A stretch of DNA of 64,000 nt. Origin: Numida meleagris. Taxonomy: Eukaryota > Chordata > Aves > Galliformes > Numididae. Each line of letters begins with the position of its first letter. Position 1 is the stretch's first letter. The DNA lies in NCBI RefSeq assembly GCF_002078875.1, contig NC_034409.1, positions 101,177,674-101,241,673 on the forward strand. The letters run 5' to 3'. The notes under the pieces were generated by a model. That model saw only the letters and a program-made list of their open reading frames with translations. It searched no databases and was not told where the DNA came from. A program made the translations under genes and the position numbers. Below, piece by piece: positions 13,215 to 25,600 of the stretch.

Positions 13215-14962
13215 ACTTTTTGAGGTTGTTGAAGATTCCTTTGTCAGTTGTTTCCCAAATTAGTTCAGATAAAAATCTAAACTCACCTGTCAGCAAGGTG
13301 GAACCACACAAGAAGAATGTTGAGGTAGATAAAAAATTGACTTCAAAAATCTCAAACTCATTGATAAAAAGCCTGTAGCTTCTTTAGATATCCTCATGGA
13401 TTTTACAAAGACAGAATCAGAAAACATTATTTTTAGTTGTATTTAGTTCTTTCCAATGAGTTACAGATGTTTCAGATTGTCCATACCAGGTTGGGTGTTT
13501 GTTTCTGTTGCATTTGTGAAAGTATGTGCATTTGTGAAAGCAAGCTGAGCGATAACATTGGCAAGGCTAAGAAGACAGGATTCCACTGGGTTCAAAATCC
13601 TTAAAAGACTCTTCCTTATGAGATATAAAAACAGATGTGATAATCTGTAGTATCTGGGACAACCAGTTTTCTTTATTGAGAAGCAAAGCATCAGGGCAAT
13701 GAATAGTGTGTGATTATGCCATGCATGTTAAAACAACACTTGAAAAAATAGTTGGCTTTTAAAATGAAATGCAATACTTGCGCCTCAACATTAGTATGAA
13801 CGCATGTTGTACGAGGCTAACAGAAATAGCTAAATAAACTATGAGGCAGTTTCATTATTTAAAATGAATAGAATCCAGCAAAATCCTGTGTTTAGTTCAG
13901 TTCCCAAATGAAATCTCTTACTTGCCAGAACGTGTCCCTGACTTGTTTTGATTAGCTGTGACTGAATGCCATGACTGCATTTGTCTATTCAAGTTTAGAG
14001 CTTCTTTCAAAACACTTTGAGTTTGAGTAAATGAAACATTCTGTTGCATACTCTATGTGGCAAATTTTGATGATGTGGAAATGATTCATCTTTATCTCTT
14101 TTAGAAGATTATCATTGCAAAGAAGCAACCCAGAGGGAAGTGGTCAAACACAAGATGGTTGACATTGGTCAACCAGATCTGTAAGAGAAAAGAAGATCTT
14201 TAAGGGAAGAAAAGATCAAATGTTTAAGAGAAAAAAAAATAAAGTTTCCAGACTGTAGCCCAACCCTTGTTTACAAAAGGAGTAACAAACTTCCATCATC
14301 ACATGATTTCCTTGTCTGTCCTGACAAATATAACATGTGGTAGGAGTTAAATAGAGGAATATAGAAGGCAGAGACAAAGACACAGAGCTCAGAGATTTCT
14401 GTGGATGGGAGACTGTCATTTAACTGTACGTGTGGTACTACTGTTACAGTGTGTGAAAGAAATAATTTTAAAATTAACCTTAAACCATGTTTTAAAATAA
14501 GCAGTACTCTATGTATGTATTTCTAGTCCTTACCTCGTGGTGTCATTGGTCCTATGCTAAATAAATAAACAATCTGACACATATCATATGCTGTAAAGAT
14601 TTCTAGTCACTCATAATTTTGCAAAAAAAAGACCCTTAAATTTATGACAGTAATAATTTAGAAGATCTATCTTACTATTAAAAGAGCTTCTTAAAACTGT
14701 CTTTCTTTTTAATCCAGTTTTGTTATCCAGTCAGTATAAGTAGTTCCTTATACATGTATGTGATCTATAAACATCCTAACATGCTATAAATTGAAGAAGT
14801 GGAGAATTTGAAAGAAAATTATGAAAACTTCCACTGCCTTCTACCCTTTAATTCTGACCTGGTATTCTAACGTGTGCTATCAAGAAAAAATAAAAAGAAA
14901 TTCCCTGTATACTTTATATGAAAAATCTGGAGTGGTGATTTACCAAAACAGATACAGGTTAG
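13215..14962. other. AT-rich non-coding stretch
   Basis: No gene is seen. A short tandem duplication of TGCATTTGTGAAAG sits at 13509-13522 and 13527-13540. The sequence is otherwise unique-looking AT-rich DNA. Confidence 0.5.
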
Positions 14963-15670
14963 TGGCTGAAGAGGACCTCTGTGGAGAAGGATCTGGGTGT
15001 TCTGGTGGACAACAGGTTGGCCATGATCCAGCAGTGTGTCCATGAGGCCAAGAAGGCCAATGGTGTCCTGGGGTGCAATAAAAAGAGTGTGGCCAGCAGA
15101 TCGAGGGAGGTGATCCTCTCCCTCTACTCTGCTCTGCTCTGGTGAAGCCACATTCAGAATACTAAGTTCACTTCTGGGCTCCCCAGTACAAAAAATACAG
15201 GGATCTCCTCGAAAGAGTCCAGTGGAGGGCCAGAAAGATGGCAAAGGTCCTGGAGCATCTCCTGTATGAGGAAAGGCTGAGTAAGCTGGGTCTGTTCAGC
15301 CTGGGGAAAAGAGGACTGAGAGGTGATCTGATTAATGTTTATAAATACCTAAAGGAAGGTGGGAGGCAGATGGGTGAGGCCAGGTTCTTCTCAGTGGTGT
15401 GTAGCGATAGGACAAGGAGTAATGGCATAAAACTTGACCATAGGAAGTTCCATACAAAAAATGCAGAAGAACTTCTTTTATGGTAAGGGTGACGGAGCAC
15501 TAGAACAATCTTCCCAGACAGGTTGTGGAGTCTCCTTCTATGGAGATATTCAAGACCTATTTGGACACCTACCTGTGTGACCTATTGTAGGGTACCTGCT
15601 TTAGCAGAGGAATTGGTTTTGATGATCTCTTGAGGTCCCTTCCAAACCCTGCAATTCTGTGATTCTGTGA
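14963..15670 (+). mobile_element. CR1 LINE, 5'-truncated (ATTCTGTG-tail type)
   Basis: The CR1 ORF2 C-terminus is visible at 15238-15486 (VLEHLLYEERLSKLGLFSLG, then RGLRGDLINVYKYLKEGGRQ). It is followed by the 3' end with the 'ACCTGCTTTAGCAGAGG' hallmark (about 15594) and a tail of ATTCTGTG units at 15653-15670. The tail differs from the ATTCTATG type of the copy at 1862, so it is a different CR1 subfamily. The frame is broken upstream of 15238. Confidence 0.92.
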
Positions 15671-17584
15671 AAAGATTTCAGAATTTACACTCTAAATGTT
15701 TTTTTTTTTTCAGTAAAATATCTTCTGATTGTGAGTACAAACCACTCAAGCTATAGAATTTTTAATGTATATTTCCTCAGCCATTCTAAAAATGTCAGGA
15801 TATCATTAAGGAATCTACTCTTCCTTCTTTTTTTTATTTTCTGTTCTTAATCCTTTTCCTTTCCTTTACCTTCTAGAGAGCTTACAGGTAAATTGTATGC
15901 TCAAGAGGATGCAAATGTGGGGATTACTTAGCAAGCCTGCTCTGCAGTGCAGCTGGCAGTCCTTCTGCTGAGCTTTGTGATGTGGTTTGTCTTTCCTGTC
16001 CTAAGTACCAGATTCCTGTTTCTGCAATGTGCCAAAACATACAGCTAGGTTTTAAAAAGTATACTTCTCTCTACAGTGTTTCATCAGTTCTGAGCTGCTG
16101 ACGAGGTGAGAATAATCAAAGGAACACAGGACACAGAAGTCATGAAACTATGGTAAAAAATGATTTTTTTCCCCATATTGTTGAAATTGAGTTAATATTA
16201 TATGTTCATGCTGTCTGTAATGTAAGAGACACATTATTAATTGCAAGTAAGCAATCAGAAATGGACAAATCTTGAAAGAGGACAAGTGATCTGAAATGCA
16301 TCTATAGAAGAACTGCAAACTGGGAGTAAAACCACAGAAATGTTAAAGGACAGGTATATAAATCCATTACAGCTGATCTAAAGTGCCAAAATAGGACAAG
16401 TGAGGCAAAAAATAACATAAGAACACATACGTTTATGGATGTTGGCAGTTCTGCCTCAAACCTGGCTCTAACCGGAAAATGTAAACAAATATGAATTTAA
16501 TAATAATTAAAAAAGAACCAAACATTGTAATATAATCCCTCTAAAAAGGTTTCATATATGGAACAAAGTTCAGGTGTATCAGAACTTACTTAACCATCTG
16601 TTGGTTTTGACAGCAGTGTTGGTAGGTCAACTTATATTCAAATTCGTATTTATATCTGGGTTTTCAATTTCCATCTGCAGTATAAAAATTGACAACCATA
16701 AGCATTCAAAATCTCATCAAACTTCAAAATAAAATCCTGGCTTAAAAATAATCTTTTTTTGTTTTAATTAGAACTTAAAAGAATGTATGTTGTTGTTATC
16801 CCTTTTTAATTTGTGTGGTTATTTTGGAGACAATGAAGTATCATCTAGATATTGTTTTAGATATTTTTGTGTCACTACACAGATCAAAAGAAGATATATT
16901 TTTTCCATTTGTTTTCTCAAAATGAAAACTAAAATCTTCATGAAATAGCTCAGCTTCTGGAGCTAAGCATAAGGATTATTCTAATTCCATTGACACTTGT
17001 GCAAGACTTGGAGTAAATCCCCCACAGTACCAAATGTTGGGCTTTCTTTTCACATTATAAGCCACTTGGTTCCAGTAAGTACGATGTTATGGGTGAAATC
17101 ACAAAACAGAAGTATATCTAGTTACTCATAGCCACTGGTTGTTAAGGCACATTTCACCTTTACTTGGGCAAAACTAGATGTGCCTTATGTCATATCTGAG
17201 TTGCCTGTATTTTCTAGATTTGTTTCTAGGTCTTATATATCTCAGTAAGATTTTCTCCTGCGTAAGGCACAACTCATTTATTATTAACAGCACGCTGTTC
17301 TTTTGACCCCTGAACTGCTAAATCTTTTATCTTATTAGAATTGTTCCTGTAAAACTGTAGATAAAGTAGTAATGGAATATTACTTAGCTCTATAGGAATG
17401 GTAACAAGGCAAAAAATATTTCCTCTCTTGATACTAAATATTTGAAGTCATACATTAGCTCATTTTACTCATAGTGTTAAAAACATAACTTATTAGCACT
17501 ACACAGTTTCTATCCTTCCAAACAGAGTAATTCTACAAATTCTTTCTAACTTTAGATTATATTTCACAAAGATGAGCCCAGTAA
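15671..17584. other. AT-rich non-coding stretch
   Basis: No gene or recognisable repeat beyond short A and T runs. Confidence 0.5.
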
Positions 17585-18178
17585 CATTTTCTAAGGTTGA
17601 AACGGAACAGTGAAAAAGTGTCTGGATTGCTGGAGCATGAGGGGTTACAGACTAGTCCTCTACCTGGGAATACTGCATCCAGATTTTCTCTTCCCTCCCA
17701 CCCTCCCTAGTATTTGAAGACAACAATAAACCAGAACAAGTTCAACAAAGGGCACTGAGATAGTGAGGACTGGAATGTTTGCACAGGAGAAGCTGTTGAG
17801 CTTGTTAGCTGGTAGGAGAGAGAGCTGCAAGGGAACCTACTGGCTATCCTGCCAGCACTTATGGAGACATAGGAGATTAAGTTTAAGGATTAGGGTGATG
17901 GAGCTCTTCCCAGTGATGCGTGGTGGGAGAACGACAGACACTGGTCATAAATTGAAACTGGAATTTCTGACTCACTATAAGGAAGAAAAATGCTCTCAGC
18001 AGGACTTTTCCTTTGCTGAGAAGTTGTGCAGATTTCATTTTGGGAGGTATTTCAAGACTTCACTGACAGTGCCATGAGCTACCCGGCCTAAACTCAGTGT
18101 TGACTCTGCTTTGGTCAAGAGTTTGAACTACAGACTTCCTGAGGTCCCTTCCAACCTGAATGATTCTCTAATTCTACA
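17585..18178 (+). mobile_element. CR1 LINE, old degraded copy
   Basis: A much-diverged CR1. Recognisable parts are a decayed ORF2-end segment around 17745-17880 (AGGGAACCTACTGGCT, matching the usual '...GGAACCTAATGGCT' segment), the Lys/His-rich 'TCATAAATTGAAACTGGAATT' region near 17945, and the 3' end CTGAGGTCCCTTCCAACCTG at about 18138 followed by a decayed ATTCT tail. The 104-residue frame at 17763-18077 is a by-product. The left boundary is uncertain. Confidence 0.75.
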
Positions 18179-19796
18179 TATAGAACTATCTCATCCCAGC
18201 AGGATGAGAGCCTCCGAATGTGACACCTCCTGTAGCTGGGGGAAGAAGGCTTCTTTAGCAGGCTCTCCTTCATCGGGTGGTCTGTAGCAGACCACATCCA
18301 CAAGGCTCCCTTTCTTGCCTTGGTCTCTTAACTTTCACCTATAGGCTTTCTACTTGTTCATGGCCATTCCTCAGGGACAATTCTTTGCACTATTCCATGT
18401 CTCTGAATAATATATAGTTAATGTTAATCAGCAGTCATTCTGCTGTTTTAAATAAGAACAATCCAACATGGTAAACATAATTTGTTGAGATACTGTTCTG
18501 TTTTTTTTTGTATATTTAATGAAGTTGAACTAAACAAATGCCAACAGCTATATGAAGAATTCTGTTATGAGTGAAGAAGCATGTAATTTCTTTGCATGGT
18601 TTTATGTTGGGCATACTGTTATTTTAATATGCAGTACATATAATCAGAGAAGAAAAGTTAGTTGACTTGTGCAAAAGGCTAGAAAAATGTCATTGGCTGG
18701 CAGTACAGGAAAACAAAAATACAAATCAGCTTTAACACTTGGAGTTTTCATTATCATGACATACATTATGATAAGCATATTAGTGCTACTTAGAAGCAAT
18801 AAAGTTTTTTTAATCATTTTTATGGCATACTGCACTGACAGTGAACCAAGAAATTCTTAATTTCCTCTACAAGCACCTTAATGTTTTCAGTCATCCTGCT
18901 TTCTTTAATTGGATATTATGTATTATTTACCCAGTCATATTAATACTACCTTGGTTTTTGCCTGTTTTTCTCCTTGTTATAGAAATTTCCATAAATCTTT
19001 TCCTTACTTTTAATCTTTCTTTCTTCCCCTGTATCAGTTTGTTCTCTTTCTCTCTCTTCCTTTCTTCTATCCTCTCTGCTTTGCAATTGCTCTAAGATCT
19101 GCCTGTTTAAACAATTTACCATTTCTGTCCTTCATCTGGAGACTTTAAACATCTGTATGCTTTTCCATTTGCAGGGAGTTCTCTTTACTACTTAAAATAC
19201 ATAACCTTATTACAGTTTTCCAGATAAATTCCCAACAGAAGTTTTATTTTTTTTATTTGTATATCTCAGACACAGGCTTGTCCTACCTGTTTCCTGTGAA
19301 CTCTTTATTTGAATGAGCTACAAGGAATATCCTGAACAAAATAAGAATCTGATGTCTGCATTTTTCTACCCAGCAACTGTGCAAACAATCATTAGTCTTT
19401 TATAATTTGAGAATAGTGTCTGTATAGTAAAGGATTTAAATGAGTAGAGTCCCTTTCAAAGGTTCCTGAAAATTTGCATCATGGAGATGTCTCTGTAGTC
19501 CTGAGATAAAGGCTACATCAAAGGTGGAGTAATAGTTTAAAATAACTCATCTATGAGTAGGAAGAGTTTCCCACTACGGTCAATATGCACAAATTCATCC
19601 AAGCATCCCTATGACTGGATGTCCTGCTACGTGTTGATTTCTTGTCAACAATTCTGATTCAGCCATATCTAGCTACTTCAGATACTCAGATATTCAGAAA
19701 AGACTTGCGCTACTACCAGGAGATATAGAAATGCTATGAGTCTACCTTTCTAGACTCTCTAGAAATAGATTACTTCAGTAATTACATTACATAACA
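18179..19796. other. AT-rich non-coding stretch with pyrimidine-rich patch
   Basis: No gene is recognised. A CT-rich tract covers about 19010-19090. The hydrophobic frame at 18841-19095 is an effect of this T/C-rich composition. Confidence 0.5.
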
Positions 19797-19885
19797 CCAG
19801 AACAAGCTGCCCAGAGAGGTTGTGGAGTGTCTCTCTGTTGATATTCAAAACCCATTCAGACACTCTAGGGAACATGTTTTAGCAG
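19797..19885 (+). mobile_element. CR1 fragment, left half of an interrupted copy
   Basis: Matches the CR1 segment 'GAACAAGCTGCCCAGAGAGG ... TTGATATTCAAAACCCATT ... TTTTAGCAG'. The expected continuation (GGTTGGACT... to the tail) is found after the minus-strand CR1, at 20299-20363. This suggests a single older copy split by a later insertion. Confidence 0.8.
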
Positions 19886-20298
19886 AATCACAGAATTATA
19901 GGGGCTGGAAAGGACCTCTAGAGATCATCGAGTCCAACCTCCCTGCAAAGCAGGCTCCCTAGACCAGGTTGCACAGGCAGGTGTCCAGGCAGGTCTTCAA
20001 CATCTCCAGAGAAGGAGACTCCACAACCTCTCTGGGCAGCCTGTTCCTGTGCTCTGTCACCCTCACTATGAAGAAGTTGTTATACATTTGTGCGACACTT
20101 CCTATGCTTCAGTTTGTGGCCATTTCCCCTTGTCCTATTGCCATGCACTGCTGGAAAGAGTCTGGCCTCATCCCTTTGCCTCCCACACCTTAGATATTTA
20201 TAGACATTGATCAGATCCCCTCTCAGTCTTCTTTTCTCAAGGCCAAACAGACCCAGGTGGCTCAGCCTTTCCTCATAAGAGTGGTGCTTCAGGCTTGG
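19886..20298 (-). mobile_element. CR1 LINE inserted in opposite orientation within an older CR1
   Basis: Begins with the reverse-complement tail AATCACAGAATTATAGGGGC, then CCAACCTCCCTGCAAAGCAG, and runs to 'CTCAGCCTTTCCTCATAAGA' near 20260. It is 5'-truncated in the ORF2 C-terminus. Plus-strand CR1 sequence lies on both sides. Confidence 0.88.
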
Positions 20299-20363
20299 AC
20301 TGAGAGGTTAGACTAGATATTCTTCAGAGATCCTTTCCAACCATACGACTCTGTGATTCTGTG
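20299..20363 (+). mobile_element. CR1 fragment, right half of an interrupted copy (3' tail)
   Basis: Carries the CR1 end GAGATCCTTTCCAACCATAC followed by a CTGTGATTCTGTG tail. It continues the fragment at 19797-19885 in CR1 order and strand. Confidence 0.78.
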
Positions 20364-20489
20364 TAGTTTTATTATTTTATTAAACCCTGTGTAAACATTG
20401 CTAGTGCTGCTGAGGGTGTGGCTTCTTGCATGGCTGGTGTGGGTCGTGGTCGCTGTCAGGCCCTCTCAGGTGAGTGGCCCAAGAGCACA

Positions 20490-20845
20490 GGGGCTGAGAG
20501 GGGATGTCATAACTGTTTGTAAATATTAAAGTGCAGGAGTCAAACGAGGAGGGCAGACTTGTTTCAGTAGCAAGCAACAGTAGAACAAGGGTCAACAGGC
20601 AGAAATTGAAGCACAGGAAGTTCCATAGTAACAGAAGGAAGAAATTCTTTACTGTCAAAGCGACAGAGCACTGGAACAAGCCGCCCAGAGAGGTGGTTGA
20701 ATCTCTTTCTCTGGAGATATTCAAAATCTGTCTGGATGCCTTCCTGTGCAACCTGCTGTAGGGAACTGCTTTAGCAGAGCATTGGACTCAATGATCTCCA
20801 GAAGTCCCTTCCAATCTCTACAATTCTGTGACTCTGTGATTCTGA
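20490..20845 (+). mobile_element. CR1 LINE 3' part (ATTCTGTG-tail type)
   Basis: Recognisable CR1 segments are GGCTGAGAGGGGATGTCATA (start), GAGCACTGGAACAAGCCGCC near 20667, the TTTAGCAG hallmark at about 20771, and a tail of ATTCTGTG-like units to 20845. The frame at 20531-20761 is the ORF2 tail and includes TEHWNKPPREVVESLSLEIF. The roughly 95 bp just upstream (20395-20489) are GC-richer but I do not recognise them. Confidence 0.9.
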
Positions 20846-21837
20846 GAAACTTGAAAAATTCCACTGCAGTTATGATGTTTTCCAGCAGTCTTGGCTTTGT
20901 CAATTCTTGATCCTCCTTTGCAAAAGTTTTTCAAGGAAATAATAAAAACCTTTTCCTTTTCTCTTCAGTCACTATATTACAAGCATTCTATTGTGTTCTT
21001 TCATAGTTGCTCTTGGCATCCATTCCTAAAAATCTTACTTTAGATCTGAGATGTATTTCAGAGGATTCAAAGGATGAAGGAAATACAAAATCGGGCAATA
21101 TGGAAATCTTAACGTTTCATTAGCCTGATGAACATTAATTTCATTAATTTAAGACCAAACTAAAATAGGTCCCTGATGAATGAGCTAATAAACCTGTAAA
21201 AGTATCACCTTGCAGCTGACTTAATTTATTGTCACTAAGTAAATGATGCAACACAGGCCAGGTCCTTAGCAGCTAGTGTAATGATCTGAATATACATTAC
21301 AAAGATATTTAACTGATACTTGCTACCACTTAAACATGGGTGATGCGTGTCATTTATTGCATTTTTTATGAGATTACATAACATCAGTTTCATGTGGTAT
21401 AGTTAATGCTTGGACAAAGCATAACTCAGTAGAATGCAGTGTAAAATCTGGTACACAGATGTTAGAACTTGCATTTCCTAGCTAACTTGAATTTTAAGCA
21501 TGTACAGAGGGAGATGTTGGTTTCAAAGAAAGACAGTCCACTGCTACTAATCATATATCAGGAGTTTACTATAAATTACAAAGTAATAATTCCACTGAAG
21601 CACTCTGTTAAGGACAAGCTGTGACAAGTAATTCCATGATTATTACCTTTCTCTACCTAATTTTAGTTGAAGAGAATGACTTTTTTTTTTAAAGGTCAGT
21701 TAATATTTGTCAACAGGACATGACAGTGGAATCTTCTATGATTTTTACCAAAATATTTGGAAGTAAGTTTCCGTAACAGATTTCTGAATGCTCTGGCAAA
21801 TGTAAACAAAACAATTCAAATTTTTCTCAGTTCAGTT
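20846..21837. other. AT-rich non-coding stretch
   Basis: No gene or recognisable repeat. Confidence 0.5.
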
Positions 21838-22334
21838 TTGGGCGCCTCAGTATAGAAAGGACATTGAGGTGCTGGAGCAGGTCCAAAGAAGGGCAACAAG
21901 GCTTGTGAAGGGCTTGGAGAATATGCCCTACGAGGAGAGACTAAAGGAACTGGGGCTGTTTAGTCTGGAGAAGAGGAGGCTGAGGGGAGACCTTATTGCT
22001 CTCTTCAAATACCTGAAAGGCAATTGCAGTGAGAGCGGGGCTGGTCTCTTCTCACTGGTGACAGGACAAGGGGAAATGGCCTCAAGTTGTGCCAGGGGAG
22101 GTTTAGGTTGGATATCAGGAAAAACTTCTTTACAGAAAGGGTTGTTAAGCACTGGAACAGGCTCCCCAGGGAGGTGGTGGAGTCACCATCCCTGAATGTG
22201 TTTAAAAACCATTTGGATGTGGTGCTCAGGGACATGATTTAGTGGTGGGCTGTTAGGGTAGTACAGTTAGGTTGCAGTTGGATTTGATGATCTTGAAGGT
22301 CTTTTCCAACCTGAGCAGTTCTATGATTCTATGA
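21838..22334 (+). mobile_element. CR1 LINE, 5'-truncated, first of a head-to-tail pair
   Basis: The ORF2 C-terminus is open at 21869-22195 ([20 protein letters not shown], then [20 protein letters not shown]). The 3'UTR and a TTCTATGATTCTATG tail end at 22334. It is directly followed by a second CR1 in the same orientation. Confidence 0.93.
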
Positions 22335-22650
22335 AAGGGGAGCTACAGGAAGGAAGGGGACAGACTCTTTAGCATGGTCTGTTGTGACAGGATAAGGCAA
22401 AATGGCTTCAAACTGAAAGAGAGGAGATGTAGGTTGGATATAAGGAAGAAGTTTTTTTTAACAATGATGGTGGTGAGGCACTGGAACAGGTTGCACAGAG
22501 AGGTGGTGGATGCCCTGTCCCTGGAGACGTTCATGATCAGACTGGATGGGGCTCTGAGCAACCTGATCCAGCTGTAGCTGTCCCTGTTCCTTGCAGGGGA
22601 GTTAGACTAGAAGACCTTTAAGTGTCCCTTCCAACTCAAATGATTCTACA
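22335..22650 (+). mobile_element. CR1 LINE, 5'-truncated, second of a head-to-tail pair
   Basis: Begins at GGGGAGCTACAGGAAGG immediately after the first copy's tail. It contains the CR1 ORF2 end at 22374-22577 ([20 protein letters not shown]) and ends at CCCTTCCAACTCAAATGATT, with a single decayed tail unit. Its sequence differs from the preceding copy (for example 'GGTTGCACAGAGAGGTGG'), so it is a separate insertion and not a tandem duplication. Confidence 0.92.
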
Positions 22651-25600
22651 TTTTCATATTTTTTCTTGAACTTTTTCAGACTTGAATGTGAATATTAAAT
22701 TATCCTCATCTAATCAAGAAACTGAAGGAGCAACAAATGACTCATGCCGAATTGTACAACCTCCCATTTCTGATGGGAACAATGAACCTTTCAAGTTTCA
22801 AGACAGCATATTTGCTACATAATGTCAAGAGTATGTACTCCGCAGAAACCTAGTTGACTTGCTGACCATTCACGCTCAAAAGCAGTGCTAAGAGTACTTC
22901 TTAAAATTAGGTATTTTTCTTGTTCTCTCAGTTCTTTAATAAGGATAATTACTTCTTCCTGTATTGTAAATGCAGTCAGATGCCATAATGAACTCTGTTG
23001 GGTATATACATAGAGTTTTCTTCCAGTTATTAATGATGTTTTTGAACAGTTTCTTCTTTGTATCCCTGTAGTGGAATTATAAATAGCAAACACTGTTGTG
23101 TTTTTCACTGCTGGGCTGTATTTCAGCTGTATGTTATTCTTTAACCATATAGCTCAGGTCCCCATCAATTCAAGCTCTAGGAGTACGTTTGGCAAAAAGT
23201 AGTTTTCTTCAGACCAGCAGAAAAGAGGCGTAATGTATTCCTCCCTCAGTTTGATCTCCTAAATACAAACCAAGAGGCCTCTGCATGTACTCGCATCAGT
23301 TCAAGGAAAGTTTTTATTGGATTTCTGTGTTTGCCAAAACTCCTTTACTCCACACACACTAACAGGACACAGAGGCAGATGGTAAGCTGTAAATAATTTT
23401 AATTACATCTATCTGCACAGAGAATTGTCTTCTCCTGTGAGCGCTCTGGAAGCTGTCAGTGCTTAGTGATAGTGGCATTCCCAATATTCGACTGTCATTT
23501 TAAAATATGTCTATTTGCCTGCAGTTGTTATCAAGAACAAAGATAAAGCTCAGAAGACTCTTGACATACTTAATTCCCACAGAAGCTGCATATCATCAAT
23601 TTGAGGTCAAACATCAAGTTAGAGGTGTTTCATTAAAATTTAACCTACAGTTATAAACTCTCTCACGTGAACAGGCAAACTAGTCAAGCAGATCACTGGG
23701 GGAGTGATTTGGAGACAGTTAAATCATTGACCTGTAACCTCAGGATGACTTTGCTAGTGAAAAAAACAGAGGGCAGAGATTGACAGATGTAGGGAGGAAT
23801 GTTAATGCAATTTTCATATCTGTTGGATGAATAACTGCAGTTCTCTTAGCTTTGTATATAAAATACAGTGTAGTATTGGTAATACACCAAGGACAGATTA
23901 ACTCTCTTGAAAAGCTCTAGCAGTCCGTAACTTGAATAAGAACAGCATTTCACTGTAAGGATTACAGAGATTAAAGGTATTGAGATTAAGGTACAAGTGA
24001 AACTGCCTTTCTGTTTTTATAGCCAGGAATCTACAACCCACACCTTGATGACCATCTTGAACAGTGATTTTTCACAGCTCCTCAACTGCAAGACCATTAC
24101 ATGTGTGCACTGTCACACAGGCCACATAAGCTCCAGACTAGCATTGCTTCCTTTTTAAGATAATAGAGTTCTGTATCTTATGTGAAAGCACAGGCTTTAT
24201 TGGCCAGCAACAGAATATTTGGCATCCTTAGCCCCTTTTTACCTCCTCTGGTTATCTCATGGTTCAGTTAAAGGAATTTCTATTTCTCTTCAGCAAAATG
24301 AGATTTCAAGTTCTTTGTTTTAATTTATCTGTTTGCGCTGTGTCTCAAATTAGGCCCTACATTTCATGTGTTGCACATATTTGCTTACAAGTACCACCTG
24401 GATACATCCTGCAAACATCCTCAGAGACAGTCACACTGACTTTTACCTCCCTTCCCGTGTGCCATCCACATTGTCTGGAGCCAGTCACGTAAGGAAGAGT
24501 GATCATAGAGTTTCCTAATGTGGTATTATTCAGGCAAGCTACTGTACCTTAAAAACTTACATGTAAGCAAGCCTTCTGTGGAGCAGTGTCACTCACTCCG
24601 TAATTTGCCTGCCATGCTCTGGCAGGCCCCCATCCACCTGGGGTCTGGGAACTAGTTGTGCCCTGACCTCAGCAACTATGACTTGTGAGTAACAGGTCTG
24701 ACGGCATCATGGATGCAAACCCATGGCCACATGCATTGCTTTATTGTAATAGTATTTTAAATCAAAGTAATTTGACGCTGTATAATGATTTTGTAAAAAA
24801 AAAAATCAACTTTTTTTCCCCCACTAGCAGTGTAATCCTCATAACAGATTACTATAGATAGCTGGCAAAAGTCAATTTTCTGCTAGCTATGGTCTCTAGA
24901 CATTAGAGTGCGTAGCACTGTTACACTTTTTGCCTCTTGAAACACATCTAGATATTTCTAAATATAAAAGAAATGTTATCTATTACTATATTTGCTTACA
25001 TCAAAATTTGGACACTTTTTCCATAGAGCTACTGATATAAGTTATAAGTTTAGTCACAAAACCTACCATTCTTTCACTGTGTGAATCTGTACCTAGCAAA
25101 TATCTACTATGACAAAGGGCTGCAGCACCACAGCTTTAAGACAAGCAGGAAGTCCACTGCATGAGATGCCAGGAAAAAAGAAAAAACAATAAAAGGAGTA
25201 ACAGCCTACACATTCTCAGAAATGTGACCCTACAAGACAAAACATTTTGAAATAAATATAGAGATTGCTACAAGATAAAAATGCTACTGTAATCACGTTG
25301 CAGTTCTTTTCCTATTTTTTTCTTTTTATCATCTGCAAGGAGAAAAATCAAATCAGTTTGGCAGAAATTAGGCTGAGCAAGGTTACCTAAAGCTTCAAGT
25401 GCCCTTTGGTTCTCTAGGATCATTTACCCTCTAGAAATAGTACATAATAAAGAGAATGGCAGACAAATAGAAGAATAAAGTACAAATGTACATGAAAGCT
25501 GCTTGTTTGGTTGGTTTGCTTTCTTTATGAACCTCCAGAAAGAATTCCCTGCAATCTTTTTGTAAAAAGGAGACAGCAGTTCCCTTTTATTTGTGTATTT

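Noticed and set aside
12756..13263. Paralogous short proteins at 12756-12938 and 60035-60241, and at 13066-13263 and 60361-60576
   Set aside because: They are frames inside the two homologous solo LTRs. LTRs of this type do not encode proteins, and the similarity is explained by nucleotide homology.
18841..19095. 84-residue hydrophobic frame resembling a membrane protein
   Set aside because: The T/C-rich composition yields Leu/Phe/Ser codons. There is no start context, homology or conservation evidence.
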